A stretch of 64,000 nt of DNA, from NCBI RefSeq assembly GCF_030930995.1, contig NZ_CP133217.1:3524001-3588000 (forward strand), given 5' to 3'. A model generated the notes under the pieces. It was given only the letters and a program-made list of their open reading frames with translations. It was not told the DNA's origin and did not search any database. A program made the translations under genes and the position numbers. The DNA is from Thiothrix subterranea (GTDB lineage Bacteria > Pseudomonadota > Gammaproteobacteria > Thiotrichales > Thiotrichaceae). Shown in pieces: positions 27,929 through 36,727 of this stretch (the first letter of the stretch is position 1; the number at the start of each line of letters is the position of its first letter).

Positions 27929-29050
27929 ATGTTCCCGAAACGCCCGCTGCAAGTGGCAATATTGTGTGCGATGACAGGGTTAGCCGTGCCACACGCACAC
28001 GCCGATGCCCCCAAATCTGCTGCCCTTTACCCGGTCTGCGACACGCCAGCCGTACCCATAGGCAAAGAAGACTACCAACCCAGCAGCCTTGCGTTGCACG
28101 GTTTAACCGCGCTTTACATCAATATTGACGATGTAATCAGCAGCGCCAAACCCAAAAACGTCAAATTGCAAAAAGACCTTAAAGAAGCCGTCCAACAACG
28201 CTTAAGCGCCGCCGGAATGCGCTTATTGAGCAAGGAAGAAATGGAAACCACAGCGGGGCAACCCGAAATGAGCATGTTCCCCTCCTACCCCAAACACTTA
28301 GGTCCGTTCAAACCCGGCGAACCGCGCATCGAATACAACGCCGCCTGTTGCACCGCCGGTATCTGGACATCGTTCTCCCAAGGCGCCATGACCCTACGTG
28401 ACCCGCTGTTACACCATAAGCTGGCAACGTGGGGCGGAGGTCACAACACCACGGACTGCAACAATGTGGGCAAATGGCTCAGCGAAGTCGTGCTAAAAAC
28501 CGTCGATGACTTCATTACCGCCAAACAAAAAGCCGATAAAGATTACCAAGCTTGGCAGAAAAAACAGGGGCAGACGCCAGCAAAACCCAAGGCAGATACC
28601 CCGCCTGCGAGTGCTGACAAGCCCACAAAAGATGTTGCACCCGCCAGCACTGCCAAACCCGTAGAATTGCGCGAAACCAACGATGCTGAAGCCTTAGCCT
28701 GCGATACCGCCATTTTGTTGTATGCCGAAATCTTCCCAACCGCCGCCGTTGACATCAGTGATGCGAAGGGTGGGATTTTAGGCAAAATCGCCGACAATAT
28801 GAAAGCCTGCCCGCAATACCGGTATCGCATCGAAACGCACGCCGACCAACGTTCCAGCCATGAATACAATGATGTACTCTCAGCACGTCGGGCAGTCGCC
28901 ATCCGCAATTATTTGGTCGATAACGGGGTTGATGAAGAACAGTTTGACCTACGCTTTTACGGCAAACGTAAACCCTTGGTAGACGGTGATAATGAAACCG
29001 CATGGGCAGCTAATCGGCGCGTTATGATCACCCCGATTAAGCCCAAGTAA
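27929..29050 (+). CDS. OmpA-family peptidoglycan-associated protein
   Basis: A 373-residue exported protein. Signal peptide about 1-25 (MFPKRPLQVAILCAM...), a unique periplasmic domain with several Cys (about 30-185), a Lys/Pro/Ala linker (about 190-235) and a C-terminal OmpA peptidoglycan-binding domain. The last has IETHADQRSS, LSARRAVAIRNYLVDNGV and NRRVMI. I start at ATG 27929, which has AAGG eight bases upstream; the frame stays open further upstream without a better site. No N-terminal beta barrel is evident, so it may be periplasmic rather than outer-membrane embedded. Confidence 0.83.
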   Translation: MFPKRPLQVAILCAMTGLAVPHAHADAPKSAALYPVCDTPAVPIGKEDYQPSSLALHGLTALYINIDDVISSAKPKNVKLQKDLKEAVQQRLSAAGMRLLSKEEMETTAGQPEMSMFPSYPKHLGPFKPGEPRIEYNAACCTAGIWTSFSQGAMTLRDPLLHHKLATWGGGHNTTDCNNVGKWLSEVVLKTVDDFITAKQKADKDYQAWQKKQGQTPAKPKADTPPASADKPTKDVAPASTAKPVELRETNDAEALACDTAILLYAEIFPTAAVDISDAKGGILGKIADNMKACPQYRYRIETHADQRSSHEYNDVLSARRAVAIRNYLVDNGVDEEQFDLRFYGKRKPLVDGDNETAWAANRRVMITPIKPK

Positions 29051-29065
29051 CCCTCACGCATTTAT

Positions 29066-29096
29066 CGCTGGATTCGATTTAATGTGGAATCCAGCG
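29066..29096. terminator. Hairpin between convergent ompA-like and opgC-like genes
   Basis: Perfect 10-bp inverted repeat CGCTGGATTC / GAATCCAGCG with an 11-base loop containing the stop codon of the minus-strand gene. It sits 15 bases after the plus-strand stop. Neither side has a T run, so it may slow or end transcription weakly or protect mRNA ends rather than act as a classical terminator. Confidence 0.45.
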
Positions 29097-30308
29097 GAAT
29101 AAAAACTGCCGTTTCACCAGCACCCAGACCAACGCCAATAATCCAATATGGATGCCCGTATTAATCCAGAAATTCTCATAACTCGGCAACGGCGTATTGG
29201 CGATCAACAGCAATAAAAACACATGAATAAAAAACACATACAACGACGCTTGCCCTAATGGAATAAAGAACCAGCCCAACATGCGGTTAAGCGGCTGCCA
29301 GCAAAGTGTCATGAGCGTGTAAATAGCGATAAACAATACGACCACATTCACCAAGCGCCCAATACCCAAGGTATTTTTAGTAAAATACGTGTTATACCAA
29401 TGCAAAAATGTATCCGCTGGCACAAAATGCAAACGCGCCCACTCAGGAAACTGTTGCAAGGGGTGATTCCACGTAAACACGATAAAACCCAATGACAAGG
29501 CAATACACAGCGCCACTAAACGCTTCCCCCATGCCGTTGCCGAGAAAAATTGCACCACTTCCTGTTTATAATAACCGGCGACCATTCCGTGTACATAAAG
29601 CAACTGCCAAGAAAGAATAGGAAAAGCGTATTCAAACTGCGCATTCGTTGGGCGGAAAAACGGGTTGCTTCCCAAATTAATCAGGTATAACACCCAACTT
29701 GCCCCTAATAACAAACCTAGCTGCCGCTTAGCTAACATAAAAAATACCAGCGGCGTAAACAGGATAAACATCACCACATACATGCCGACAATTTGGAACT
29801 GGTGCGGCCCGATCTGAAGCAATAACGCTTTACTGATAACCTGAAAAATACTGGCGTCGATTGGTGGGTATAATTGGAAAGTTTTCCCACCGTAAGGGTC
29901 ATGAAACGTGGTAATAATGGTGGTATCCAGCCAAGGAATAAAACGCAGTGCCGCTATCGTTAATATCATCAAGACACTGATCCGGTATAGCGCCACCGAG
30001 CGACTAATTAACCCCGGCATGGCGGCGGCAACACCGGCTTGTTTGACTTTTTTGCCATACACCATCCCAACCACGATTCCCGATAAAATCACGAAAATCT
30101 CGGCGGTGGAAATCACCCCAATGCGTTCCCAACCGATGAACATTAAGGCTGAAAAGTATTCAAAATGCGACGCAAATAACAGCGGAATAACAAAGCCGCG
30201 CATAAAATCAAGGCGCAAATCACGGGTTGCCCCCGTGTCGGGGTACGCCCAACTCGCCGGAATCCAATCGGAAAAAGTGCGCGGAGCACGTAAGGTGTCT
30301 GTCGTCAT
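29079..30308 (-). CDS. OpgC-like membrane acyltransferase
   Basis: Polytopic inner-membrane protein of about 409 residues with roughly ten transmembrane helices. The N-terminus RDLRLDFMRGFVIPLL and the segment STAEIFVILSGIVVGMVYG match the OpgC family. Members transfer succinyl or related groups from the cytoplasm to periplasmic glucans or other polysaccharides. I use ATG 30308 (MTTDTLRAP); an in-frame ATG at 30350 would add 14 residues, and neither has a clear ribosome site. Its place beside DUF3131 genes suggests it decorates the same polymer. No OpgG/OpgH genes lie in the window. Confidence 0.75.
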   Translation of the reverse strand: MTTDTLRAPRTFSDWIPASWAYPDTGATRDLRLDFMRGFVIPLLFASHFEYFSALMFIGWERIGVISTAEIFVILSGIVVGMVYGKKVKQAGVAAAMPGLISRSVALYRISVLMILTIAALRFIPWLDTTIITTFHDPYGGKTFQLYPPIDASIFQVISKALLLQIGPHQFQIVGMYVVMFILFTPLVFFMLAKRQLGLLLGASWVLYLINLGSNPFFRPTNAQFEYAFPILSWQLLYVHGMVAGYYKQEVVQFFSATAWGKRLVALCIALSLGFIVFTWNHPLQQFPEWARLHFVPADTFLHWYNTYFTKNTLGIGRLVNVVVLFIAIYTLMTLCWQPLNRMLGWFFIPLGQASLYVFFIHVFLLLLIANTPLPSYENFWINTGIHIGLLALVWVLVKRQFLFRWIPH

Positions 30309-30411
30309 CTTGTACCGCCATTTATCGGTTTTTATATCGCGTTTATCCATGCTATGACTTAAAGCAATAGCATGGCAAGCACTAGCCGCTATACGGTAAT
30401 GTGATGATTTT

Positions 30412-30768
30412 TTAAATTCGTTTAATGCTGACTTCCATCTTTTTCAGCTCTAAACGCGCCAGCGCCAAATTCGCACGGCTACGTTCCAATGCGACGTACA
30501 AAAAGATTTCACGGTTTGAACTCAAGGGGCGAATCAAGTGGTACTGCGTCCCCAGACTGATGAGAATATCTTCAATATTATCATCACCCATGCCAATTGC
30601 ATCCATCGCTTTCAGCTTGGCACGCACCACTTCGGTATTGGCAGCAGCGGCAATTTCAATCGGGAAATTACTCACATTGATGGACTCCAACATCATACCA
30701 CTGCTGGCGTCGACTAACGCTGCGGCTAAAAAGCCATCTAATTTTTTTAAAGAATCCACCGTTGCCAT
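30412..30768 (-). CDS. Roadblock/LC7 domain protein
   Basis: A 118-residue roadblock/longin-type protein, similar in build to MglB-like regulators of small GTPases. Characteristic stretches are the opening helix with LDGFLAAALVDASSG and the central strand-helix around IEIAAAANTEVVRAK. ATG 30768 is favoured because AAGGA lies nine bases upstream. It lies 27 bases after the predicted GTPase gene. It probably binds that GTPase and stimulates or positions it. Confidence 0.85.
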   Translation of the reverse strand: MATVDSLKKLDGFLAAALVDASSGMMLESINVSNFPIEIAAAANTEVVRAKLKAMDAIGMGDDNIEDILISLGTQYHLIRPLSSNREIFLYVALERSRANLALARLELKKMEVSIKRI

Positions 30769-30795
30769 GCTGACCATCCTTGAAGGGTTAAAAAC

Positions 30796-31680
30796 CTAGC
30801 GAAGTCTAGCTGTCTCGATTAATAAGTCAACCAGCCCCTTCATCTCTAAGTGATTGCGGGCATCGACTTTGCGAACCGGCCAAGACTGCCCCCGCGCTTG
30901 AATAAAATCGGCGTACACCCGCAATGCCGGAGTTGGACTAATATCGTTGTGCGTCACCCCAATCACCGCCGGGTGGGTGCGCAAAAAATCGTGGTAAGCA
31001 TTCAAGTAGTAGTTCAATTCTGACAGGCAATCGCTGCGGTCATTGCCAATCAAAATAATAAGCCCCGCTGCTTTGTGCAGCAAAATATCGCCCATAAAAT
31101 CAAAGCGCCGTTGCCCCGGTGAACCGTACAGACGCACTTGTGTCGCATCATCCAAACGCAAAGTGCCGAAATCCATCGCCACCGTGGTGGTGCTTTTCTG
31201 CAATTGCGTTTGATCACTGGGTTTCGCCTCGGTGGAAATCGCACTGCTTCCACCTAGCGTTTTGACTGCGGTAGTTTTGCCAGAGCCAACGCTACCGACA
31301 ATCAATACTTTCAAACTCTCAGATTTGGCTGCTGTCTTTACGGGAATAACCGGCGCTGACTTCACCCGACTTTGCGTAATATTTTTCAATAACAGTGTGA
31401 AGTCTAAAGGGGATGGCGTTTGTGCATTCGCAGGGCGCAACAAGTGCCATTTCGCCTGCTGGCTTGGCTGATTCGCGTACAGAATAATGTTTTCCGGTGA
31501 AAAATGCGGCGGATAGTGTGTGGTTTCATCATCCGCCGCCAGCAACACAAATTCAGCATCCGCGACTTGCTCCACTACCTCCCATGGCTGTTGCCAATGA
31601 CGGGCATGGGTGAACAGAGCCGCTAAGCGGGCGGATTCCGCCGCGTCATTAAAACCTAGCATTGCGAGTCTAATCGTCAT
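30796..31680 (-). CDS. Predicted small GTPase (MglA/conservon-like) with N-terminal extension
   Basis: A 294-residue protein. The first 120 residues are unassigned. The rest is a Ras-like G domain: P-loop VGSVGSGKTTAVK, a switch-II equivalent RLYGSPGQRRFDFM (PGQ instead of DxxGQ) and the base-recognition stretch GVTHND, in place of NKxD. These features match the predicted GTPases found with roadblock proteins in bacterial conservons. The companion roadblock gene follows directly. The departures in switch II and the guanine motif may mean weak hydrolysis that depends on the partner. The target pathway is not shown by the context. Confidence 0.8.
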   Translation of the reverse strand: MTIRLAMLGFNDAAESARLAALFTHARHWQQPWEVVEQVADAEFVLLAADDETTHYPPHFSPENIILYANQPSQQAKWHLLRPANAQTPSPLDFTLLLKNITQSRVKSAPVIPVKTAAKSESLKVLIVGSVGSGKTTAVKTLGGSSAISTEAKPSDQTQLQKSTTTVAMDFGTLRLDDATQVRLYGSPGQRRFDFMGDILLHKAAGLIILIGNDRSDCLSELNYYLNAYHDFLRTHPAVIGVTHNDISPTPALRVYADFIQARGQSWPVRKVDARNHLEMKGLVDLLIETARLR

Positions 31681-31770
31681 AAAGCCCTATCCCGTAGTGC
31701 GCAGCGTGGTATCAAAGTACATTTAATCAACAGTTTGTATACTACCAGACTAACGGGCTAAATCCAGCGA

Positions 31771-34068
31771 CTAACGATCGACATTACCCCCTTTTATTCT
31801 TGCTGGGGAAGAATTGGGAATCGGCATTGTTTGCGCTTGTTTGAAATACTCCGCCGGAAAATCATCCACCCGCACCGCATTCGCCGTCGCCCGCCGCGCT
31901 GCCAGCAACTTTTCCACGCTGAACTTATCCAGCAAGCCTTTGCTCCCCGCCTCCAGAATCGCTTCCGTCACGGTATGCGCTACCAATTGCCCCGATTTCA
32001 TCAGCTTGCGTAACTGCTTTTCCAACTCGGCGACTGCCAGTGTTTTGTGCAACGCATCCTCAATCCGCCCCATCCGATCCGCCGGGTCGTTGGTGATGTA
32101 AATCCCCGCCGTCAAACGATCCCGCGTTGCAGAAGGTTCGAGTGCCAAACGTGCCACCTGATGAATCAAGTGGTCATCCGGCGGGCTAAACGGCTTGCCA
32201 TACGGGAACATCAAGGTACGCAACGTTTTCGCCAGCCAGGGGTGGGGTAAATTGTGGAATGCTGCCAACATCGCCTGTTGCGCCCGATGAATCGTCAGCT
32301 TGCAAGCGTATTCCATCAGCGGCACATCGGCTTCCGGTTCGCCCTGCTCCTCAAAATGCTTGAGGACTGCCGAACACAGGTACAAATTGGCAAGAATATC
32401 CGCCATGCGCCCCGATAAACGTTCGCGCCGTTTCAAATTACCGCCCAATGACAGCGCCGCGTAATCGGCTAATAACGCAAACTGGCTGCTCAAGCGGCTT
32501 AAATGCCGGTAATACTCGCGTGTCAACGGCGAACCTGTGGTCACAAAACGCGCATTGCTCAACCCATACCACACGCTGCGCCCCACATTGCTCACAATGT
32601 GCTTGATATGCCCCATGAAAGCGCTATCAAACGCCGCCAAATCATCCGCCTTGGCTGCCTGTATTTCTTTCAACAACCAAGGGTGGCAACGCATCGCCCC
32701 CTGCCCAAACACAATCAGCGAACGGGTGAGAATATTCGCGCCTTCCACGGTAATCCCAATCGGAATCGACTGATACGCCCGTGCTAAATAGTTGGAAGGC
32801 CCCATGCAAATCCCCGCCCCGCCAGAAATATCCATTGCATCATTGATCAGTCGCCGCATCCGTTCCGTCAACTGGTATTTCAACAGCGCGGTAATCACTG
32901 CCGGACGTTGCCCTTGGTCAATCGCGGTAGCGGTGAGAATGCGCCCCGCATCCATAATGTAAGTATTGCCGAGAATTCGCGCCAAGGGTTCTTCCACGCC
33001 TTCAAAATAGCCAATCGGCATTCCGAATTGCTGGCGCACCCGTGCATACGCGCCGGTATAACGCGCCGCCACTTTCGCCGCCCCCGTCGACAACGCAGGC
33101 AGGGAAATACCGCGCCCTTCGCCCAAACATTCCACCAACATCCGCCAACCCTTGCCCGCTTGCGCTTGCCCACCGATCAACCAATCCATGGGGATAAAGA
33201 CATCGCGCCCGTAATTCGGGCCATTTTGGAACGGAATATTCAGCGGGAAATGCCGTGTGCCGATTTCCACACCAGGGTGATTCGTCGGAATCAGCGCCAC
33301 ACTAATGCCCAGCTCCTCCTTATCCCCCAGCAAATGTTCCGGGTCATAAAGCTGGAACGCCAACCCCAGCAAGGTCGCGACCGGCGCTAAAGTGATGTAA
33401 CGCTTGTCCCAATTCAGGCGAATTCCCAACACCGCCGTTTCCCCGTTGAAATCCTGACGGCACACCACGCCGCTATCGGGAATCGAACTGGCATCGCTAC
33501 CCGCTTCGGGGCCAGTCAGCGCAAAGCACGGAATTTCGCGCCCATCCACCAAGCGTGGCAGGTAATAATCTTTTTGCGCTTGCGTGCCGTATTTCAGTAA
33601 CAATTCACCAGGGCCAAGCGAATTTGGCACCATCACCGTAACCGCAGCCGTCACGCTACGGCTGGAGATTTTCATCACCACTTGCGAATGCGCCAACGCC
33701 GAAAAGCCCAAGCCTCCGTATGCCTTGGGGATAATCATGCCGAAAAAGCGTTGTTGCTTGAGAAAATCCCAAATGTCGGGCGGCAAATCATGGAGTTCGT
33801 GGGTAATCTGCCAATCATCCAAACGGCGGCACAACTCTTCCACTGGGCCATCAAGAAACGCCTGTTCTTCCGCCGTCAGTTTGCTAATGGAGAGAGCGTG
33901 CAAACGTCTCCAATCCGGCTTGCCGGAAAAAAGCTCGGAATCCCACCAGACGTTGCCGCTGTCCAGTGCGTCCTGTTCCGTCTGCGAGATGGGCGGTAAC
34001 TGCTGTTTCATCAGGCGCATAACCGGGCGGCTCAGGTATTGCTGCCGGTATTGGGTTAACCAACTCAT
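31771..34068 (-). CDS. fadE: Acyl-CoA dehydrogenase, FadE type
   Basis: Large acyl-CoA dehydrogenase of 765 residues that performs the first, FAD-dependent oxidation of fatty acid beta-oxidation. The core has IIPKAYGGLGFSALAHSQ, FALTGPEAGSDASSIPD and DISGGAGICMG, followed by the FadE-specific C-terminal domain of about 300 residues. I start at ATG 34068 with an AGGAGG site six bases upstream; the upstream frame extension is not supported. The 5' end lies inside the 3' part of the YiiX-like gene (185-base overlap). A role in lipid breakdown is expected; no other beta-oxidation genes are nearby. Confidence 0.9.
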   Translation of the reverse strand: MSWLTQYRQQYLSRPVMRLMKQQLPPISQTEQDALDSGNVWWDSELFSGKPDWRRLHALSISKLTAEEQAFLDGPVEELCRRLDDWQITHELHDLPPDIWDFLKQQRFFGMIIPKAYGGLGFSALAHSQVVMKISSRSVTAAVTVMVPNSLGPGELLLKYGTQAQKDYYLPRLVDGREIPCFALTGPEAGSDASSIPDSGVVCRQDFNGETAVLGIRLNWDKRYITLAPVATLLGLAFQLYDPEHLLGDKEELGISVALIPTNHPGVEIGTRHFPLNIPFQNGPNYGRDVFIPMDWLIGGQAQAGKGWRMLVECLGEGRGISLPALSTGAAKVAARYTGAYARVRQQFGMPIGYFEGVEEPLARILGNTYIMDAGRILTATAIDQGQRPAVITALLKYQLTERMRRLINDAMDISGGAGICMGPSNYLARAYQSIPIGITVEGANILTRSLIVFGQGAMRCHPWLLKEIQAAKADDLAAFDSAFMGHIKHIVSNVGRSVWYGLSNARFVTTGSPLTREYYRHLSRLSSQFALLADYAALSLGGNLKRRERLSGRMADILANLYLCSAVLKHFEEQGEPEADVPLMEYACKLTIHRAQQAMLAAFHNLPHPWLAKTLRTLMFPYGKPFSPPDDHLIHQVARLALEPSATRDRLTAGIYITNDPADRMGRIEDALHKTLAVAELEKQLRKLMKSGQLVAHTVTEAILEAGSKGLLDKFSVEKLLAARRATANAVRVDDFPAEYFKQAQTMPIPNSSPARIKGGNVDR

Positions 34069-34858
34069 GGGAAGCCTCCTTATCTTGATGCCAAGGCAAA
34101 GTTCGGTACGCGGGTTCGCGCCCCGTGTTCCATGCCGGGTATTTAATGACCGAAAAGTAGGGTGAGTAATCAAAATCGCTGGGGGTAATCAGGCGGAAAT
34201 TGCGTTCGTAAAAGCGCACTTCATCCTGTTGCGCGTTATGGACAATCGGCAAAATCGGGTAATGCACTTGCTGAAAACACCGCGCAATCATGCTCGAACA
34301 CACAATGTGCGTGGGTTGCCCCGCGTTGTGTTGAAACAAACTGGAGCGCCAGCAACGCGGCAAAATCGCATAGGGGAAAATAAAGCGTGCTAAGTCCAAT
34401 AATTGGCGCACGTCATACCCCATGCCGAGATGTTCGATCCCGAAATTCACCACCTTATCCGCATCCGGCCAAGTCAGTGTGGCAGGGCGGCAAATGCGCA
34501 GGTGTTCTTTGCGGTACTGACGTAAGGGGGTGACAATCGTGCCTTTACCGAGCAGGGATTCGATCACCAATGGCTCACTCAAATCCCCATCGTAATAGGC
34601 AGCAAGGCGGGAACGCACTTTCGGGTCACGAATATCATTCAGTCGCCCGATATACAACGCCGCATGAGTCCAAGGCGATAACACCACGGTTTGGATGACT
34701 TTGCTGACACGGGATTGACCCGCAAACAAGATCACATCGGCAGGACGGATTTCGCGTTCAAGGAATTCAAAGTTACACAGGGCGCTGAAGTCGTCTGCGC
34801 GGGGGACGGTATTGAGCCATTCAATACCTTTATTCCATAACCAGTCGGTAATTTTCAT
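33884..34858 (-). CDS. YiiX/YebB-like permuted NlpC/P60 papain-fold protein
   Basis: A 324-residue protein with the circularly permuted papain fold. The motif RPADVILFAGQSRVSKVIQ precedes the catalytic His candidate in SPWTHAALYIGR; the Cys candidate is in THIVCSSMIARCFQ. The family is predicted to cleave amide or ester bonds, possibly on lipids. There is no signal peptide. The last 62 residues are read over the fadE start in another frame and look unlike the family, whose members tend to end near residues 250-265. A later stop shift or frameshift is possible. AGGAGTGAGGT precedes ATG 34858. Confidence 0.72.
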   Translation of the reverse strand: MKITDWLWNKGIEWLNTVPRADDFSALCNFEFLEREIRPADVILFAGQSRVSKVIQTVVLSPWTHAALYIGRLNDIRDPKVRSRLAAYYDGDLSEPLVIESLLGKGTIVTPLRQYRKEHLRICRPATLTWPDADKVVNFGIEHLGMGYDVRQLLDLARFIFPYAILPRCWRSSLFQHNAGQPTHIVCSSMIARCFQQVHYPILPIVHNAQQDEVRFYERNFRLITPSDFDYSPYFSVIKYPAWNTGREPAYRTLPWHQDKEASHELVNPIPAAIPEPPGYAPDETAVTAHLADGTGRTGQRQRLVGFRAFFRQAGLETFARSLH

Positions 34859-35001
34859 ACCTCACTCCTACGGTGTTCCGCAGGCACAGGCTAAGAAGAG
34901 TGCCTGCTAGAATACGCTGTTATTGACATATACTATAATTTCGTGTTCTCAGATGCTATTGACCCGCAAATTAGTGATTTAATTCCCGTTTAGCATACAA
35001 A

Positions 35002-35346
35002 TCAGCCAACAGTCGGCAACAGTGGTGCTAAACCGTAATTGGCGCGGGCGCGATCACAGGTAGGATTATGTTCACCGTGTTCCCACGAGGCAGTGAATTC
35101 GCGGCATGTGGAAGAGCGTAACGGGTAAATGTTGCAACTGACACCTTCACCCACTACGCCTTGCAGTGCAATACAGTGAGGTTTGGCTTGATTTGTGCCC
35201 AACATGGCAACGTGGTGCGGGGCAATTGCTTCGGTCAAGTGGGCGGGTACAAGGCCAGCGGGGGCTGCGTCGGTTTCGCCCCAGTAAAACGAGACGCGGA
35301 AACTGGCGCAACACGCGCCGCAAGTCATGCAAGGGTTAGGGTTCAC
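35002..35346 (-). CDS. YkgJ-family cysteine-cluster protein
   Basis: Small protein of 114 residues with the N-terminal cluster CMTCGACC and further Cys in [22 protein letters not shown] and NPTCDRA. This is the CxxCxxCC zinc- or iron-binding family of unknown function. I use GTG 35346 with AGGA upstream, giving [13 protein letters not shown], which matches the usual short N-terminus. The frame continues 24 codons further upstream without support. It stands alone between the YiiX-like and peroxidase genes. Confidence 0.85.
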   Translation of the reverse strand: MNPNPCMTCGACCASFRVSFYWGETDAAPAGLVPAHLTEAIAPHHVAMLGTNQAKPHCIALQGVVGEGVSCNIYPLRSSTCREFTASWEHGEHNPTCDRARANYGLAPLLPTVG

Positions 35347-35437
35347 GCGATTTCCTGAAATACCAACGAGTCGCGTATCATAGCAAATGCCCAGCGCCAC
35401 CACAGCGTTGGGCATCATTTACTCAGAAAGGCGCTAA

Positions 35438-36517
35438 TCAGGATTTCTTGTCAGCGTCGCCTGCTTTGGCAGTATCACCCTTGCCGAACGGATCAGGGCG
35501 TGGAGTTTCATTGGTAGACGGTGGCAAAATAGGCAACTTGATGTCGGGCTGCTTACCTGTTAAGGCTTTCAAGAAGGCTACAATGTCAGCGGTTTCAGCC
35601 TCAGTGTATTTCTTACCTAACTGAATTTGTCCCATGATATTAACCGCGTCTTCCAAAGTCTTGGCAGCGCCATCATGGAAATACGGGTACGTTAATTCAA
35701 CGTTGCGCAAGGTAGGCACTTTGAATTTGAAACGGTCAGCATCTTTGCCAGTAACAGCCGCTAAACCTTCGGCAGGGTTGTCGGTTTTATACGGTTCAAC
35801 CGCACCCATTTTCTGGAAGCTTGAACCACCAACGGCTGGACCATTGTGACAAGCCACGCAACCACTGTCCTTGAACAATTTATAACCGTTGAGTTCTTTG
35901 TCATTCATCGCGATTTCATCGCCTTTCAACCAACGGTCAAATTTGGAATCGGGCGTCACCAAAGTTTCTTCAAACGCGGCGATCGCATCTGTCACCATGT
36001 CGATGTCGATGGTGTCTTTACCAAACGCCATCTTAAACTCTTCTTTATACGCGGGAATGGAGTCAAGCACGTCAATGGCTAATTCGTGGGTAAACGCCAT
36101 TTCACCGGGGTTAGCAATCGGGCCTCCGGCTTGAGCTTTCAAATCTTTGGCACGACCGTCCCAGAATTGTGCGACGTTCATGCTGGAATTCAGCACAGTC
36201 GGCGAGTTGATCGGGCCTTGTTGCCAATGGTCGCCGATGGAAGTGGGGAGGTTGTCAGTCCCACCCATGCTCAAATTGTGGCAAGAGTTGCAGGAAATGA
36301 AACCGGATTTGGACAAACGTGGATCAAAATACAATTTTTTGCCCAGTTCCACAACGGCTTCTTTTGGCACATAAGTGGGAATGGGCTTGATCGGTTCGTC
36401 TTTAACAACGCTGGCTTCAACCGCTTTCGCTGGCTCGGTTTTTTCGGCTTTTTCTGCCCACACAGCGCTTGCAACGCTAAGTGCCAGCAATGAAATGATT
36501 AAGGCTTGTGCTTTCAT
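35438..36517 (-). CDS. Periplasmic dihaem cytochrome c peroxidase
   Basis: Reduces hydrogen peroxide with electrons from small c-type cytochromes. Signal peptide about 1-21 (ending AVWA), then two haem c motifs: CNSCH (76-80) in the N-terminal, peroxidatic domain and CVACH (220-224) in the electron-transfer domain. The stretches FDPRLSKSG, INSPTVLNSSMN and YFHDGAAKTLEDAV are typical of the CcpA/MauG family. A Pro-rich tail of about 35 residues follows. A single gene with an FNR-like palindrome 68 bp upstream, consistent with expression at low oxygen. Confidence 0.92.
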   Translation of the reverse strand: MKAQALIISLLALSVASAVWAEKAEKTEPAKAVEASVVKDEPIKPIPTYVPKEAVVELGKKLYFDPRLSKSGFISCNSCHNLSMGGTDNLPTSIGDHWQQGPINSPTVLNSSMNVAQFWDGRAKDLKAQAGGPIANPGEMAFTHELAIDVLDSIPAYKEEFKMAFGKDTIDIDMVTDAIAAFEETLVTPDSKFDRWLKGDEIAMNDKELNGYKLFKDSGCVACHNGPAVGGSSFQKMGAVEPYKTDNPAEGLAAVTGKDADRFKFKVPTLRNVELTYPYFHDGAAKTLEDAVNIMGQIQLGKKYTEAETADIVAFLKALTGKQPDIKLPILPPSTNETPRPDPFGKGDTAKAGDADKKS

Positions 36518-36584
36518 GAGTATCTCCTACCTTTATGAGTAAATCTTGTAGGGGTCATGTTAGCCTCATGCTGGTTCTGCTACT

Positions 36585-36598
36585 TGATACAGGTCAAG
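36585..36598 (-). promoter_or_regulatory. FNR/CRP-family binding site upstream of the cytochrome c peroxidase
   Basis: TTGATACAGGTCAA matches the TTGAT-N4-ATCAA consensus with one difference. It lies 68 bp before the peroxidase ATG, a normal activator distance. Anaerobic control of dihaem peroxidases by FNR-type regulators is known in several proteobacteria. Confidence 0.55.
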
Positions 36599-36673
36599 GA
36601 ATTCCCCGCAACATCATAGGGTTTTTAGGTCGTCATAATCGGTTTTTTAGAACAGTGCCACGCGAATAACGAC

Positions 36674-36697
36674 AATCTCCCGCAATAGCGGGAGATT
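36674..36697 (-). terminator. Hairpin downstream of the repeat-protein gene
   Basis: Perfect 10-bp stem AATCTCCCGC / GCGGGAGATT with an AATA loop, 30 bases after the stop of the minus-strand repeat-protein gene. The T tract on that strand is weak (ATTGTCGTTATT). It also insulates the peroxidase promoter region from read-through. Confidence 0.6.
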
Positions 36698-36727
36698 TAA
36701 CCAAGACGATTGAGACATTAACGCGCT

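Noticed and set aside
34069-34173. 35-codon upstream extension of fadE.
   Set aside because: ATG 34068 has an AGGAGG site at ideal spacing; the extension has Arg/Thr-rich sequence foreign to FadE and lies in the preceding gene.
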